From contig SUUG01000020.1 of assembly GCA_015062655.1 (NCBI GenBank), positions 1 to 64,000 of the forward strand: a DNA stretch of 64,000 bases. Reading direction: 5' to 3'. Every line of letters starts with the position of its first letter. Within the stretch, counting starts at the first letter, position 1. The DNA is from Coriobacteriaceae bacterium (GTDB taxonomy: Bacteria > Actinomycetota > Coriobacteriia > Coriobacteriales > Coriobacteriaceae). Positions 19,129-29,440 of the stretch are shown here, one piece after another. The notes under the pieces are model-generated. The model had not been told where the DNA came from and made no database searches. It saw only the letters and a program-made list of their open reading frames with translations. Made by a program: the position numbers and the translations under genes.

Positions 19129-19938
19129 ATGAGGGGGATGGCCATGGCACAGATGACGTTCACTGAGGACCCGCATGCGGGCGAGAGCGCCTACGCGCTC
19201 GGACGCGTCCACTCCATCGAGACGATGGGGACGGTCGACGGCCCCGGTATCCGGTTCGTCGTCTTCACGCAGGGCTGCCCCATGCGCTGCGCCTACTGCC
19301 ACAACCCCGATACCTGGGATGTGCGTGCCGGCGCGCTCGCGAGCGTCGAGTACCTGGTGGAGCAGTTCGAGAGCAAGCGCACCTTCTACAAGACCGGCGG
19401 CGTGACCGTCTCGGGCGGGGAGCCGCTGCTGCAGCCCGAGTTCCTCGCCGACCTCTTCCGCGCCTTTCATGAGCGCCCGCGCGGGCGGGTGCACACCTGC
19501 CTGGACACCTGCGGCCATGCGTTCGACCCCGCGCGCCCGGAGCGCTTCGACGCCGTGCTCCGCGAGACGGACCTCGTGCTGCTCGACATCAAGCACAGCG
19601 ACCCCGCGGGGCACCGCCGCCTCACGGGCCAGGCCCCCGAGCGCATCCTCGCCTTCGGCGACGAGCTCGCCCGCCGCGGCATCAAAACCATGGTCCGCCA
19701 CGTGGTGGTGCCGGGAATCACCGACACCGTCGAGGAGTGCGAGGAACTGGGCCGCCTGATCGGCGGATGGCGCAACGTCGTGGGGTTGGAGCTTCTGCCG
19801 TACCACACGATGGGCGTGGCGAAATACGAGCAGATGGGCCTCGCCTACCGGCTTGCGGATGTGCCGCCCATGGACAAGGAGCGCATTCCCGAGCTCCGCC
19901 AGGCGGTGCTTCGCGGCATGAAGCAGGTGCGGGGGTAG
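19129..19938 (+). CDS. pflA: Pyruvate formate-lyase activating enzyme (radical SAM)
   Basis: GTVDGPGIRFVVFTQGCPMRCAYCHNPDTW (CxxxCxxC) and PflA-wide motifs; ATG alternatives at 19138 and 19144. Confidence 0.95.
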   Translation: MRGMAMAQMTFTEDPHAGESAYALGRVHSIETMGTVDGPGIRFVVFTQGCPMRCAYCHNPDTWDVRAGALASVEYLVEQFESKRTFYKTGGVTVSGGEPLLQPEFLADLFRAFHERPRGRVHTCLDTCGHAFDPARPERFDAVLRETDLVLLDIKHSDPAGHRRLTGQAPERILAFGDELARRGIKTMVRHVVVPGITDTVEECEELGRLIGGWRNVVGLELLPYHTMGVAKYEQMGLAYRLADVPPMDKERIPELRQAVLRGMKQVRG

Positions 19939-20107
19939 GGCCAAGGGCCTGTCGGCCGCGTTTGGCGGCACCGGGTGCACGCCGCGGATGCGGCACCCCG
20001 GCGCTGTCGTGCCGTCGTCGTACATGGGGCGATTCGCACCCCGTGCCGACCGACGCCCGCGCGGTATTATTCTAGAATCAGAATAAGCTCGTGCGAAGGG
20101 AGGCGCC

Positions 20108-21172
20108 ATGGCAGGGGAACGGCTTCGCGACGGCTATGGCCGCGAGATCTCCTATCTGCGCATCGCGGTCACCGATAAGTGCAATTTCCGCTGCGTGTAC
20201 TGCATGCCCGAGAACGGCGTGCCCCCGCGTGCCCACGGTGAGCTCCTGACGGCTGAGGAGACGGCGCGGTTCGCGCGCCTCGTGGCCGGGGAGGGCATCC
20301 GCCGCATCCGCCTCACGGGCGGCGAGCCCCTCGTCTCGAACCGCCTGCTGCCGCTCATGCGCGCCATCCGGGCCATCCCCGAGATCGAGGACATCTCGCT
20401 GACCACCAACGGGGCCCTGCTCCCCAAGCTCGCTCCCGAGCTCAAGGAGGCCGGGCTCGATCGGGTGAACATCTCGCTCGACACCCTCGATCCCGCTCAG
20501 TTCGGGCAGATCACACGCCTGGGCAGGATCGAGCAGACGATGCGCGGCATCGATGCGGCGCTCGCGTGGGGGTTCACGCCGGTCAAGGTGAACTGCGTGG
20601 TCGTGCGGCGCCTGCACCAGGACGTCTTCGGCCTCGCCCGGCTCTCGATCGGCCGTCCGATCCACCTGCGCTTCATCGAGTACATGCCCATCGGAGACGA
20701 GGGCGGGCGCGATCTAGTCGCGGCGGACGCGGCGTCGGGGGAGAGCGGCGAGCTCAGGCCCGAGCAGTGGGATGCGAGCGACACCGTCCCCTCAGCGGAG
20801 CTGCGCGAGCGCATCAACGCGGCGGCCCGCGCGGCGGGCCTTTCGGACCTCGAGCCCCTGGAGGAGGCGGATGCGCCCTCGGGGGCGGGGCCGGCGCGCT
20901 ACTGGCGCTTCCCCGGGGCGCGCGGCACGGTGGGGTTCATCTCGGCGATGTCGAACCACTTCTGCAGCGCCTGCAACCGCCTGCGCCTGACCGCCGACGG
21001 CGCCGTGAGGCCGTGCCTGTTCAGCGATGAGGAGCACTCGGTCCGCGAGGCCCTGCGCGCGGGCGACGACGCGCGCGTGCTCGACATCTACCGGGCTGCG
21101 ATCGCGCACAAGCCCGGGGAGCACGAGGTCATCGCGGGCACGGCCCGCGCGATGTCCCAGATCGGCGGCTGA
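20108..21172 (+). CDS. moaA: GTP 3',8-cyclase MoaA
   Basis: YLRIAVTDKCNFRCVYCMPENG; C-terminal second cluster CSACNRLRLTADGAVRPCLF. Confidence 0.96.
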   Translation: MAGERLRDGYGREISYLRIAVTDKCNFRCVYCMPENGVPPRAHGELLTAEETARFARLVAGEGIRRIRLTGGEPLVSNRLLPLMRAIRAIPEIEDISLTTNGALLPKLAPELKEAGLDRVNISLDTLDPAQFGQITRLGRIEQTMRGIDAALAWGFTPVKVNCVVVRRLHQDVFGLARLSIGRPIHLRFIEYMPIGDEGGRDLVAADAASGESGELRPEQWDASDTVPSAELRERINAAARAAGLSDLEPLEEADAPSGAGPARYWRFPGARGTVGFISAMSNHFCSACNRLRLTADGAVRPCLFSDEEHSVREALRAGDDARVLDIYRAAIAHKPGEHEVIAGTARAMSQIGG

Positions 21173-21223
21173 GGCCGCGATCGGCTCCGTGATACCATGG
21201 CACCGCGAGACCGAGGAGCGCCT

Positions 21224-22381
21224 ATGCCAGATGATATGAACCAGACCGCACCCGAGCGCGACGCCTACCGCGACAAGCTCACGCACGTGGACGCGCGCGG
21301 CGACGTGCGGATGGTGGACGTGTCCGAGAAGGCGGAGACCCGCCGGACCGCCGCCGCCGAGGGCAGCGTCCTCATGCATCCCGAGACCCAAGCGATGATC
21401 CTCGAGGACCGCGCGAAGAAGGGCGACGTGCTCGCCTGCGCGCGCGTGGCCGGGATCATGGCCTGCAAGCGCACGAGCGAGCTCATCCCCATGTGCCATC
21501 CGCTCGCGATCACCAAGGCCAAGGTCGAGATCGATCCGATCCCGGGTGCGGGCGAGGGCGCCCGCCCCGACGGCCGTGTGGGCTTCCATGTGACCGTGAC
21601 CTGCGGGGTCACGGGGAAGACCGGCATCGAGATGGAGGCGCTCACCGGCGCCTCGGTGGCCTGCCTCACGATCTACGACATGTGCAAGGCCGTGGACCGC
21701 GGCATGGAGATCGCCGACGTGCGGCTCCTGCGCAAGGAGGGCGGCCGCTCCGGGCTCTGGGAGCGCGGCGCCGCCGCCGGAGCCGGCAGTGAGGGGGACG
21801 CGGCTGGGAGCGCCGCCGACGAGACCGAAGAGGCGGCGGACTCCCCGGTCGCGCCCGCGCCCGCGGCGCCGGCAATCGCCTTCATCGGCTACCAGAACTC
21901 GGGCAAGACCACGCTCGTGGAGAAGGTCATCGCCGAGCTCACCTCCCGCGGCCTGCGCGTGGGGTCGCTCAAGCACCATGGGCACCACGGCTTCGACATC
22001 GACGTGCCGGGCAAAGACTCCTGGCGCCACGGCCAGGCGGGCAGCCGCCATGTGGGACTCGTCTGCGCCACGCGCTATGCCGAGTACGCCGACACGGAGG
22101 AGGAGCTGCCGATCGAGGGGCTCCTGCGCCGCTACACCGATGTGGACGTGGTGGTTGTCGAGGGCTACAAGGCCGCGGGCCTGCCCAACGTGGTGGTGGC
22201 GCGCTCGGGCGTCGACCGGCTGCGCGACCAAAGCTCGCTCGAGCTCGTGAGCGCGGACACCGTGGCGCTCGCCTGCAATGACGCGATGGCGCCGCGCGTT
22301 GGCCTCGACCTGCCCGTGATCGATATCAACGACGCCGCGGCCGTGGCGGACGCCGTGGAGCGGTGGCTCGCCCGCCGCTGA
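21224..22381 (+). CDS. MoaC-MobB fusion protein
   Basis: N-terminal MoaC ([35 protein letters not shown]); Ala/Glu-rich linker; C-terminal MobB ([22 protein letters not shown]...[16 protein letters not shown]). Confidence 0.93.
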   Translation: MPDDMNQTAPERDAYRDKLTHVDARGDVRMVDVSEKAETRRTAAAEGSVLMHPETQAMILEDRAKKGDVLACARVAGIMACKRTSELIPMCHPLAITKAKVEIDPIPGAGEGARPDGRVGFHVTVTCGVTGKTGIEMEALTGASVACLTIYDMCKAVDRGMEIADVRLLRKEGGRSGLWERGAAAGAGSEGDAAGSAADETEEAADSPVAPAPAAPAIAFIGYQNSGKTTLVEKVIAELTSRGLRVGSLKHHGHHGFDIDVPGKDSWRHGQAGSRHVGLVCATRYAEYADTEEELPIEGLLRRYTDVDVVVVEGYKAAGLPNVVVARSGVDRLRDQSSLELVSADTVALACNDAMAPRVGLDLPVIDINDAAAVADAVERWLARR

Positions 22382-22426
22382 GCCGTCCCGCCCGCCGCCG
22401 CACCGCACGCTTTGAAAGGGGAATCC

Positions 22427-22927
22427 ATGCCCGATATGGAGAAGATCGCCAGTTTCACCGTCGACCATCTGACCCTCATGCCGGGGGTCTATGTGTCGCG
22501 CCGTGACGTCGACGCGGCCACGGGCACCGTCGTCACGACCTTCGACCTGCGCCTCACGGCACCGAACCGCGAGCCGGTCATGAACACCGCCGAGTGCCAC
22601 ACGATCGAGCATCTGGGCGCCACCTTCCTGCGCAACCACCCCGCCTGGTCGAGCCGAGTGGTCTATTTTGGGCCCATGGGCTGTCGCACGGGTTTTTACC
22701 TGGTGGTCTTCGGTGAGGTGACGAGCGGGGAGATCCTGCCGCTCGTGCGGGAGCTCTTCGCGTTCGTGCGCGATTTCACCGGGGAGATTCCCGGCGCCCG
22801 GCCCGAGGAGTGCGGGAACTTCCTCGATCAGAACCTGCCGATGGCGCGCTGGCTTGCCGAGCGCTATCTCACGCGCGACCTCGCCCTCGCGGCCGATGGC
22901 GACGGGAGCCGCCTGGAATACGCATAA
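22427..22927 (+). CDS. luxS: S-ribosylhomocysteine lyase
   Basis: FDLRLTAPNREPVMNTAECHTIEHLGATFLRNH, FGPMGCRTGFYL. Confidence 0.96.
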   Translation: MPDMEKIASFTVDHLTLMPGVYVSRRDVDAATGTVVTTFDLRLTAPNREPVMNTAECHTIEHLGATFLRNHPAWSSRVVYFGPMGCRTGFYLVVFGEVTSGEILPLVRELFAFVRDFTGEIPGARPEECGNFLDQNLPMARWLAERYLTRDLALAADGDGSRLEYA

Positions 22928-23089
22928 GGCGTGTGGCCGCGAGGCCCGACGCGCCCTCGCCGCCGGTGGCGCGCTCGCGCCTGCGAGGTTAAAACCTCGC
23001 CGGATCAGCCCGGGGCCGCGCCGCGAGGCCCGCCACCCCGCCTATAATGGTGCGGTTTACTCGAACACGCAAAACGTGAAGGGAGCGCC

Positions 23090-23401
23090 ATGGCACTCAC
23101 CGAGAACGAGGTGCGCGGTATCGCGGATTACGCGCGCATCGCCTTGGAGCCCGAGGAGCTCACCCAGATGACCGCGTACCTCAACGACGCGCTCAAGGTG
23201 ATCGAGCCGATCGAGCGCTATATCGACGCGGACGTCCCCCCGACCTTCCATCCCATAGGCGACCTCGCGAACGTGATGCGCGAGGACGATGTCGACCGCG
23301 ACCGGGCGCTCGATATCGCGGCCGCCCTGGACAACGCCGCCTCCTCGCGCGAGGGCATGTTCCGCGTGCCCTCCATCCTCGGGGAAGGGGGCGAGTCCTG
23401 A
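23090..23401 (+). CDS. gatC: Asp/Glu-tRNA(Asn/Gln) amidotransferase subunit C
   Basis: Short acidic ORF overlapping gatA by 1 nt; GatC pattern (YARIALEPEELTQMTAYLNDALKVIEPIE). Confidence 0.95.
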   Translation: MALTENEVRGIADYARIALEPEELTQMTAYLNDALKVIEPIERYIDADVPPTFHPIGDLANVMREDDVDRDRALDIAAALDNAASSREGMFRVPSILGEGGES

Positions 23402-24912
23402 TGCCGTTCAACCTCGATGACCTCACCGCAGCCGAGATCGCCTCCGGCGTCGCCCAGGGCTCGTTCACGGCGACGGAGGTCGCCCATGCCGCGCTCGCGG
23501 CCATCGACGCGCGCGAGGGCGCGATCGGCGCCTACCTCGAGCTCACCCCCGAGCTCGCCCTCGCCGCCGCGGCTCGCATCGACGAGGCGCGCTCGGCCGG
23601 CTCCGCGCTGCCGCCGCTCGCCGGCGTCCCGCTCGCCGTCAAGGACAACATGAACCTCGTGGGCACCCATACCACCTGCGCCTCCCGTATGCTCGAGACC
23701 TATGAGAGCCCCTACACGGCCACCTGCGTGGACCGCCTGCTCGCCGCCGGCTGCCTGCCGGTGGGGAAGGCCAACATGGATGAGTTCGCGTTCGGCTCCT
23801 CCACGGAGAGTTCGGCCTTCCACCGCACGAACAACCCTTGGGATCCCGCGCGCGTTCCCGGGGGCTCGTCGGGCGGATCCGCGGCCGCGGTCGCGGCGGG
23901 CACGGCGACCGTCTCGCTCGGCTCCGACACCGGCGGCTCGATCCGCCAGCCGGCCGCCTTCTGCGGTGTGGTGGGCATGAAGCCCACCTACGGCGCGGTG
24001 AGCCGCTACGGCGTCACGGCGTTCGGCAGCTCGCTCGACCAGGTGGGCCCGTTCGCGCGGAGTGTGCGCGACGTGGCCCTCGTCATGGGCGGCCTCACCG
24101 CCGGCGGACGCGATCCGCTCGACGGCACGAGCCAGGACGCCTCGGCCGACTACCTCGAGCACCTCGAGGACGGCGTTGAGGGCGGCCGCGTGGGCATCGT
24201 GCCCGCCCTCATGGATGCCGAGGGCCTCGCCCCCGAGGTCAGGCGGACGGTCGAGGACGCCGCCTCCCGGCTCGAGGCCGCCGGCGCCCAGCTCGTCGAG
24301 GTCTCCCTCGACCATCTGGAAGCGGCCATCGCCTCGTACTACGTGATCGGACCGGCCGAGGCGTTCTCGAACCTCGCACGCTTCGACGGCGTGCGCTACG
24401 GCTACCAGGAGCCCGGGGCGGCGACTCTGGCCGAGCAGAGCGCGCTCTCCCGCGCTCACGGCTTCGGCCAGGAGGCGAAGCGCCGTCAGATCCTCGGCGC
24501 CTACCTGCTCTCGAGCGGCGTGTACGACCGCTATTACTACGCCGCCCAGAAGGCCCGGACGATGATCACCCGCGACTACCTGGCCGCCTTCGAGCAGGTC
24601 GACGTGATCCTCATGCCCCCGAGCCCGCACGCGGCGTTCAAGTTCGGCGAGCTCGCCGATCCCACGCAGATGTACCTCTCCGACATGTACACCATCTCGC
24701 TGAACATCGCCGGCAACCCCGGCATCAGCGTGCCCACGGGCCTGGGCGCCGACTCCGGCCTGCCGGTGGGCGTGCAGCTGCAGGGGCCCGCGTTTGGCGA
24801 CCGAAAGCTGCTGCGGTTCGCCCGCGCGATCGAGCGGTCCTTCGCCGACGGCAAGAAGTCGGTGCTGCCCGTCGCGCCGGGTTGCGCGGGGAAGGGGGGT
24901 GAGCTCGCATGA
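23401..24912 (+). CDS. gatA: Asp/Glu-tRNA(Asn/Gln) amidotransferase subunit A
   Basis: Amidase signature GGSSGGSAAAVAAG...GSDTGGSIRQPAAFCG. Confidence 0.97.
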   Translation: MPFNLDDLTAAEIASGVAQGSFTATEVAHAALAAIDAREGAIGAYLELTPELALAAAARIDEARSAGSALPPLAGVPLAVKDNMNLVGTHTTCASRMLETYESPYTATCVDRLLAAGCLPVGKANMDEFAFGSSTESSAFHRTNNPWDPARVPGGSSGGSAAAVAAGTATVSLGSDTGGSIRQPAAFCGVVGMKPTYGAVSRYGVTAFGSSLDQVGPFARSVRDVALVMGGLTAGGRDPLDGTSQDASADYLEHLEDGVEGGRVGIVPALMDAEGLAPEVRRTVEDAASRLEAAGAQLVEVSLDHLEAAIASYYVIGPAEAFSNLARFDGVRYGYQEPGAATLAEQSALSRAHGFGQEAKRRQILGAYLLSSGVYDRYYYAAQKARTMITRDYLAAFEQVDVILMPPSPHAAFKFGELADPTQMYLSDMYTISLNIAGNPGISVPTGLGADSGLPVGVQLQGPAFGDRKLLRFARAIERSFADGKKSVLPVAPGCAGKGGELA

Positions 24913-26594
24913 GGGAGCTCGCAGAGGTCCTTGAGGACTGGGAGGCCGTGATCGGCCTCGAGATCCACACCGAGCTGACCGAGCTCGACACCAAGATGTT
25001 CTGCGGGTGCAAGCTCTCGCACGATGACGAGCCGAACGCGAACGTCTGCCCGGTCTGTCTGGGACTGCCCGGTGCGCTGCCGGTGCCCAACCGGCGCGCG
25101 ATCGAGTCCATCGTGAAGGCCGGCCTCGCCACAAACTGCGAGATCGAGCGGCGCTCGATGTTCTATCGCAAGCACTACTTCTATCCCGACATGGCGAAGA
25201 ACTTCCAGACCACGCAGGGACCGGTTGCCTTCTGCATGCACGGCCACCTGTCGCTCGAGGTCACCGGCCGCGGTGCGGCAGAGCGCCCCGCCTGCGCCTT
25301 CGGCGAGGCCGAGGCCGCGAGCCTCGCCTCGGCGAGCGCGAACGCGGTGGGCTTGTCCACGCAGATGGGCGCCGGCCTGCCCGAGGGGGCGACCTCGCCT
25401 GCGCATCGCGAGACCATGGCCGCGTACGACACCGACTCGCTCGCCCTCCCCGAGCGCCACGAGGACGGCGGCTACACCGTGCCCATCCGCATCCTCCGGA
25501 TCCACATGGAGGAGGATGCCGCGAAGATGACGCATATGGGAGGCGAGGAGGGTCGCATCACGGCCGCGTCCGAGAGCCTGATCGATTACAACCGCTGCGG
25601 CACGCCCCTCATCGAGCTCGTTACCGAACCCGACCTCCGTACGCCCGAGGAGGCCCGCCTCTTCATGGAGAAGCTCCGCCGGATCTTCCTCACATTGGGG
25701 ATCTCGGACTGCTCGATGGAGCATGGGTCCATGCGCTGCGACGGCAACGTGAGCCTGCGGCGGCGCGGGGAGACGGCGCTCGGCACCAAGACCGAGCTCA
25801 AGAACCTGAACTCTTTCAAGTCGCTGCACGACGGCCTCGCCTATGAGATCTGCCGTCAGGCCGAGGTGCTCGAGGAGGGTGGCGAGATTTATCAGGAGAC
25901 GCGTCACTGGGAGCCGTCGCGCAAGCGCACGGTGGTGATGCGCGTGAAGGAGACGGCCGACGACTACCGCCTGTTCCCGGACCCCGATCTTGCCCCGTTC
26001 GATTTGAGCGATGAGTTCATCGAGCATTGCGCTTCCGAGCTGCCCGAGCTTCCCGATGCGAAGCGCGACCGCTTCGAGGCCGATTTCGGCATCAAGCGCG
26101 CCGACGCCGAGCAGATCGCCGGCGATCCCGCGACCGCCGCTTTCTTTGAGCGGGCAGCCGAGGGGCTTGCCGGAAAGGCGGCGCAGGTCGTGGCGAACCT
26201 CATTGTCAACGAGATGGCGGGCTATCTCAAGGCGGCGGGCACGACGTTGGAGGCGAGCGGTATCGCCCCGGCGCAGGTCGCCTCGCTTGCCAAGCTCCTG
26301 GCCGAGGACGCCATCAGCTCCAACCAGGCGCACGAGGTCTTCGAGGTCATGGCGCACAGCGGCGATGATCCCGAGAAGATCGTTGACGAGCGCGGCATGC
26401 GTCAGGTGAGCGATGCGGGCGCCCTGCAGCCTATCGTCGACGAGGTGCTGGCGAACTGCCCCGACCAGGCACAGCAGTATCGCGACGGCAACCAGAAGGT
26501 CATCGGCTTCCTCGTGGGACAGTGCATGAAGGCAAGCCGCGGCAGCGGAAACCCCAAGCTCTTTAACGAGCTGCTGCGCGAGAGCTTGTCGTAG
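24909..26594 (+). CDS. gatB: Asp/Glu-tRNA(Asn/Gln) amidotransferase subunit B
   Basis: WEAVIGLEIHTEL, CPVCLGLPGALPVPN, HYFYPDMAKNFQ, C-terminal GatB/Yqey domain. Confidence 0.97.
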   Translation: MRELAEVLEDWEAVIGLEIHTELTELDTKMFCGCKLSHDDEPNANVCPVCLGLPGALPVPNRRAIESIVKAGLATNCEIERRSMFYRKHYFYPDMAKNFQTTQGPVAFCMHGHLSLEVTGRGAAERPACAFGEAEAASLASASANAVGLSTQMGAGLPEGATSPAHRETMAAYDTDSLALPERHEDGGYTVPIRILRIHMEEDAAKMTHMGGEEGRITAASESLIDYNRCGTPLIELVTEPDLRTPEEARLFMEKLRRIFLTLGISDCSMEHGSMRCDGNVSLRRRGETALGTKTELKNLNSFKSLHDGLAYEICRQAEVLEEGGEIYQETRHWEPSRKRTVVMRVKETADDYRLFPDPDLAPFDLSDEFIEHCASELPELPDAKRDRFEADFGIKRADAEQIAGDPATAAFFERAAEGLAGKAAQVVANLIVNEMAGYLKAAGTTLEASGIAPAQVASLAKLLAEDAISSNQAHEVFEVMAHSGDDPEKIVDERGMRQVSDAGALQPIVDEVLANCPDQAQQYRDGNQKVIGFLVGQCMKASRGSGNPKLFNELLRESLS

Positions 26595-26869
26595 ATCCGA
26601 GTGGAATCCGCGCATGGCGGGCGGCGGGCGGCGGGTGGCTGTGGGCATATTGCCCGCTCCGTGCCGCCGCGAGCTTGCCGCCCGCTCCGTGCCGCTGCGA
26701 GCCGCTTTCCTTCTTGCGCGGCGGGGGCGTATTGCCTGCCGGCGTGTTTAGCGAAGGGCCAAACGTGGTAGAATACGTAGCCCAGCCGTTATATGCGATG
26801 ACGGCGCGTACTTTGATAGGTCGATGCATGCGCGGCGCAAATGTCGCGATGCCCAGACCTCTCGCATGA

Positions 26870-27235
26870 GGGGCCGACTGGTTTCGACACGATAGCTCTG
26901 AGAGAGGAAGCAGGCCGTGGTCTCCTCGCCCACGTTAAACAGGGGTACCGTCAAATTGAATTGACAACAACTCTTCTTATGAGCCTCTGGCTCTCGCTGC
27001 TTAATTAAATAGCGGCGCGTCAAATCGGGAATTTCCCCGCTCCCGAGGCGACGTCATTTCAGGGGAATGCTCCCGCGCACGTGATCGGTATGGCGCGGGC
27101 TAAGATCGAACCGATTGGAATGCCGCGAGCGCGTCACCGCGCGCACGGCTTTCGAGACTAATACGGTGACTGAGCCTGGAGATGCCGATCAGGGGGCTTT
27201 CGTGGACCGGAGTTCGATTCTCCGCGGCTCCACCA
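26870..27235 (+). ncRNA. ssrA: Transfer-messenger RNA; inferred tag DNNSSYEPLALAA (GAC 26963 ... TAA 27002-27004)
   Basis: 5' GGGGCCGACTGGTTTCGACAC and 3' GGTTCGATTC-type T-arm ...CGGCTCCACCA; acceptor arms pair (GGGGCCG/CGGCTCC); internal tag ORF ending ALAA-TAA. Confidence 0.95.
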
Positions 27236-27243
27236 ACCGTAAT

Positions 27244-27276
27244 AGCAGGTAGATATGCGTATCTACCTGCTTTTTT
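27244..27276 (+). terminator. Intrinsic terminator of ssrA
   Basis: GCAGGTAGATA-tgcg-TATCTACCTGC followed by TTTTTT. Confidence 0.93.
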
Positions 27277-27438
27277 ATTCAGCGTCTAGCCCGTGGAGAG
27301 CCGAATCCTGTGCATGGTGCGGTGCTGCGTCCTATGCGAAGCGTGAAGGGCGAATTTCGCGCAGTTCGAGGCAGAGAGCGGATTTCGTGCACCTTGAGGC
27401 AGCGAGAAGCAGCGTTTTGCGGACTTAGCTGCCCAGAG

Positions 27439-27530
27439 CCGCTCCAAACGCCTTCGCTGCCTTGAACCGCTCCAAATCCGCCCGCCGTGCTCGCTGCCCG
27501 GACCGCTCCAGACGCCTTCGCTGCTTTGAA
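27439..27530 (+). repeat. Imperfect direct repeat, 28-bp units 64 bp apart
   Basis: CCGCTCCAAACGCCTTCGCTGCCTTGAA (27439-27466) and CCGCTCCAGACGCCTTCGCTGCTTTGAA (27503-27530), 2 mismatches. Confidence 0.85.
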
Positions 27531-27715
27531 TTGTTACAGGCTGTTTAATACTTTAATACACTAAAGTAAACAAAAGTGCCGACGCCGGCGGCCACGGGGG
27601 GCGAGCAGCAATAATGCAATGACGCGATACGTTAGCGTAGTGCACTGTTATCTGCGCGGAGTCGCTATGCGCGCGTCGTATTACCGGGTTTTACTGCGAA
27701 AAGGCGGGGGATAAC

Positions 27716-29332
27716 ATGTCTATCAATGCAGAGATTTCGAGAAGGCGTTTCATCGAGGCCATGGGCGCTGTCAGCGCTTTGGGCGTGCTGGGCCTTGCCG
27801 GTTGCGGCAGCCAGCGCGCAAGCGAGGCAGGCTCGGGCTCCAAGACTGCTTCGGGCGTCGCCGATACCATCACGTTCGCTCAGGGCGCAGACCCCCGTGG
27901 CCTGGATCCTGCGTATGTGGACGATGGCGAGTCCGCGAAGATCATCTGCAACATCTACGACACGCTGCTCCGATACGATACGGAGACGTGCGAGGTGGTG
28001 GCCGGCCTTTCCCAGATGCCCGAGATCTCCGATGACGGCCTCACCTATACCTTCAATCTGCAGGAGGGCGTCAAGTTCCACGACGGCACCGACTGCGATG
28101 CCGAGGCGGTCAAAGCCTCTATCGAGCGCCAACTCGAGCCGAACCGCACCGAGGACATGCCGTATGCCAGCTTCGTCTTCGGCGCCGAGGATTCCGGCAC
28201 CGGTATCGAGTCGATGGAGACGCCGGATGCGACTACGCTGGTGATCAAGCTCCGCGCGGCTTCGACTCCGTTCATCAAGAACATGGCGATGACCCTGGCA
28301 GCCCCCGTGGTCGCCCCCTCCGCCTTCGAAGCGGGTAGCTCGAATGAACAGCCGGTTGGCTCCGGCCCCTATAAGTTCGTGTCCTGGTCCAAGGGCGAGA
28401 ACGTGGTCCTCGAGGCGAATGAGGACTACTGGGACAAGGAGAACGCGCCCAAGACCAAAAACGTGGTCTTCCGCTTCATCGCCGAGAACTCCAGCCGCGT
28501 GACCGCTCTCACCAACGGCGAGGTCGACATCATCGACGGCATCGACGCCTCCGTGGTCGATACCATCACCCAGGGCGGCTGTGAGCTGTTCGACGAGGAC
28601 GGCATGAACATCAACTACATGGCCTTCCGTACCGACAACAGCCAGTTCACCACCGTCGAGGCGCGCCGCGCGTTCTGCCAGGCGGTCAATGTTGAGGAGA
28701 TGGTCAAGAGCCTGTACGGCGACTACGCCGGCGTCGCGACCTCCGTCATGCCGCTGTGGATGGCGCCCTATGCCGAGAAGGTCACGCGCACCGCATATGA
28801 TCCCGATGCCGCCAAGGCCGCGTTTGCCGAACTCGGCATCACCAGCTGCACCATGCTTACCTACACCAACCCGCGTCCCTACAACTCCGTCGGCGGCCAG
28901 GCCCTCGCCGAGGCCATCCAGGGGTACCTGGCGAAGGTGGGCGTGGACATGGAGATCGTCTCCTATGACTGGACCACGTACAAGACCAAGGTCGAGACGG
29001 ATGCCTTCGATGTCTGCCTCTCTGGCTGGATCGGCGACAACGGTGACCCCGACAACTTCATGAATCTGCTTGCGGATGAGAACGTCTCCATGAACGCCGC
29101 CCGCTTCCGTAGCGAAGAGTACAACGCGTTGATCAAGAAGGGCCTCGAGACCGCTGATGGCGACGAGCGCGACGATATCTACCTGCAGTGCGAGCAGATG
29201 GTTGCAGACCAGATGCCTTGGATGCTCATCAGCCACTCCAAGAATCTCGCGGGCTACAGCCCCAAGGTCAAGGGATTCTTCTATCACCCCACCGGAGTCG
29301 TCCGCATGGAAGGCTTGACCAAGTCCGCATAG
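27716..29332 (+). CDS. ABC transporter substrate-binding lipoprotein, peptide/nickel family 5
   Basis: ISRRRFIEAMGAVSALGVLGLAGCGS (Tat-like RR plus lipobox); SBP family 5 motifs (GLTYTFNLQEGVKFHDGTD). Confidence 0.93.
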   Translation: MSINAEISRRRFIEAMGAVSALGVLGLAGCGSQRASEAGSGSKTASGVADTITFAQGADPRGLDPAYVDDGESAKIICNIYDTLLRYDTETCEVVAGLSQMPEISDDGLTYTFNLQEGVKFHDGTDCDAEAVKASIERQLEPNRTEDMPYASFVFGAEDSGTGIESMETPDATTLVIKLRAASTPFIKNMAMTLAAPVVAPSAFEAGSSNEQPVGSGPYKFVSWSKGENVVLEANEDYWDKENAPKTKNVVFRFIAENSSRVTALTNGEVDIIDGIDASVVDTITQGGCELFDEDGMNINYMAFRTDNSQFTTVEARRAFCQAVNVEEMVKSLYGDYAGVATSVMPLWMAPYAEKVTRTAYDPDAAKAAFAELGITSCTMLTYTNPRPYNSVGGQALAEAIQGYLAKVGVDMEIVSYDWTTYKTKVETDAFDVCLSGWIGDNGDPDNFMNLLADENVSMNAARFRSEEYNALIKKGLETADGDERDDIYLQCEQMVADQMPWMLISHSKNLAGYSPKVKGFFYHPTGVVRMEGLTKSA

Positions 29333-29440
29333 CGCCCGTTCGGCGATGCGTCGCGAGCCGTGCAGCGGGGCGGGACGAGTTCCTGCCCCGCTGCTTTTGC
29401 CCGCTGACGCCGAGCCGTAGGTTAGAAAGGAGGGGCCTCC

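Noticed and set aside
24576-26648. 690-aa minus-strand ORF over gatB
   Set aside because: Antisense shadow of gatAB; no domain recognised.
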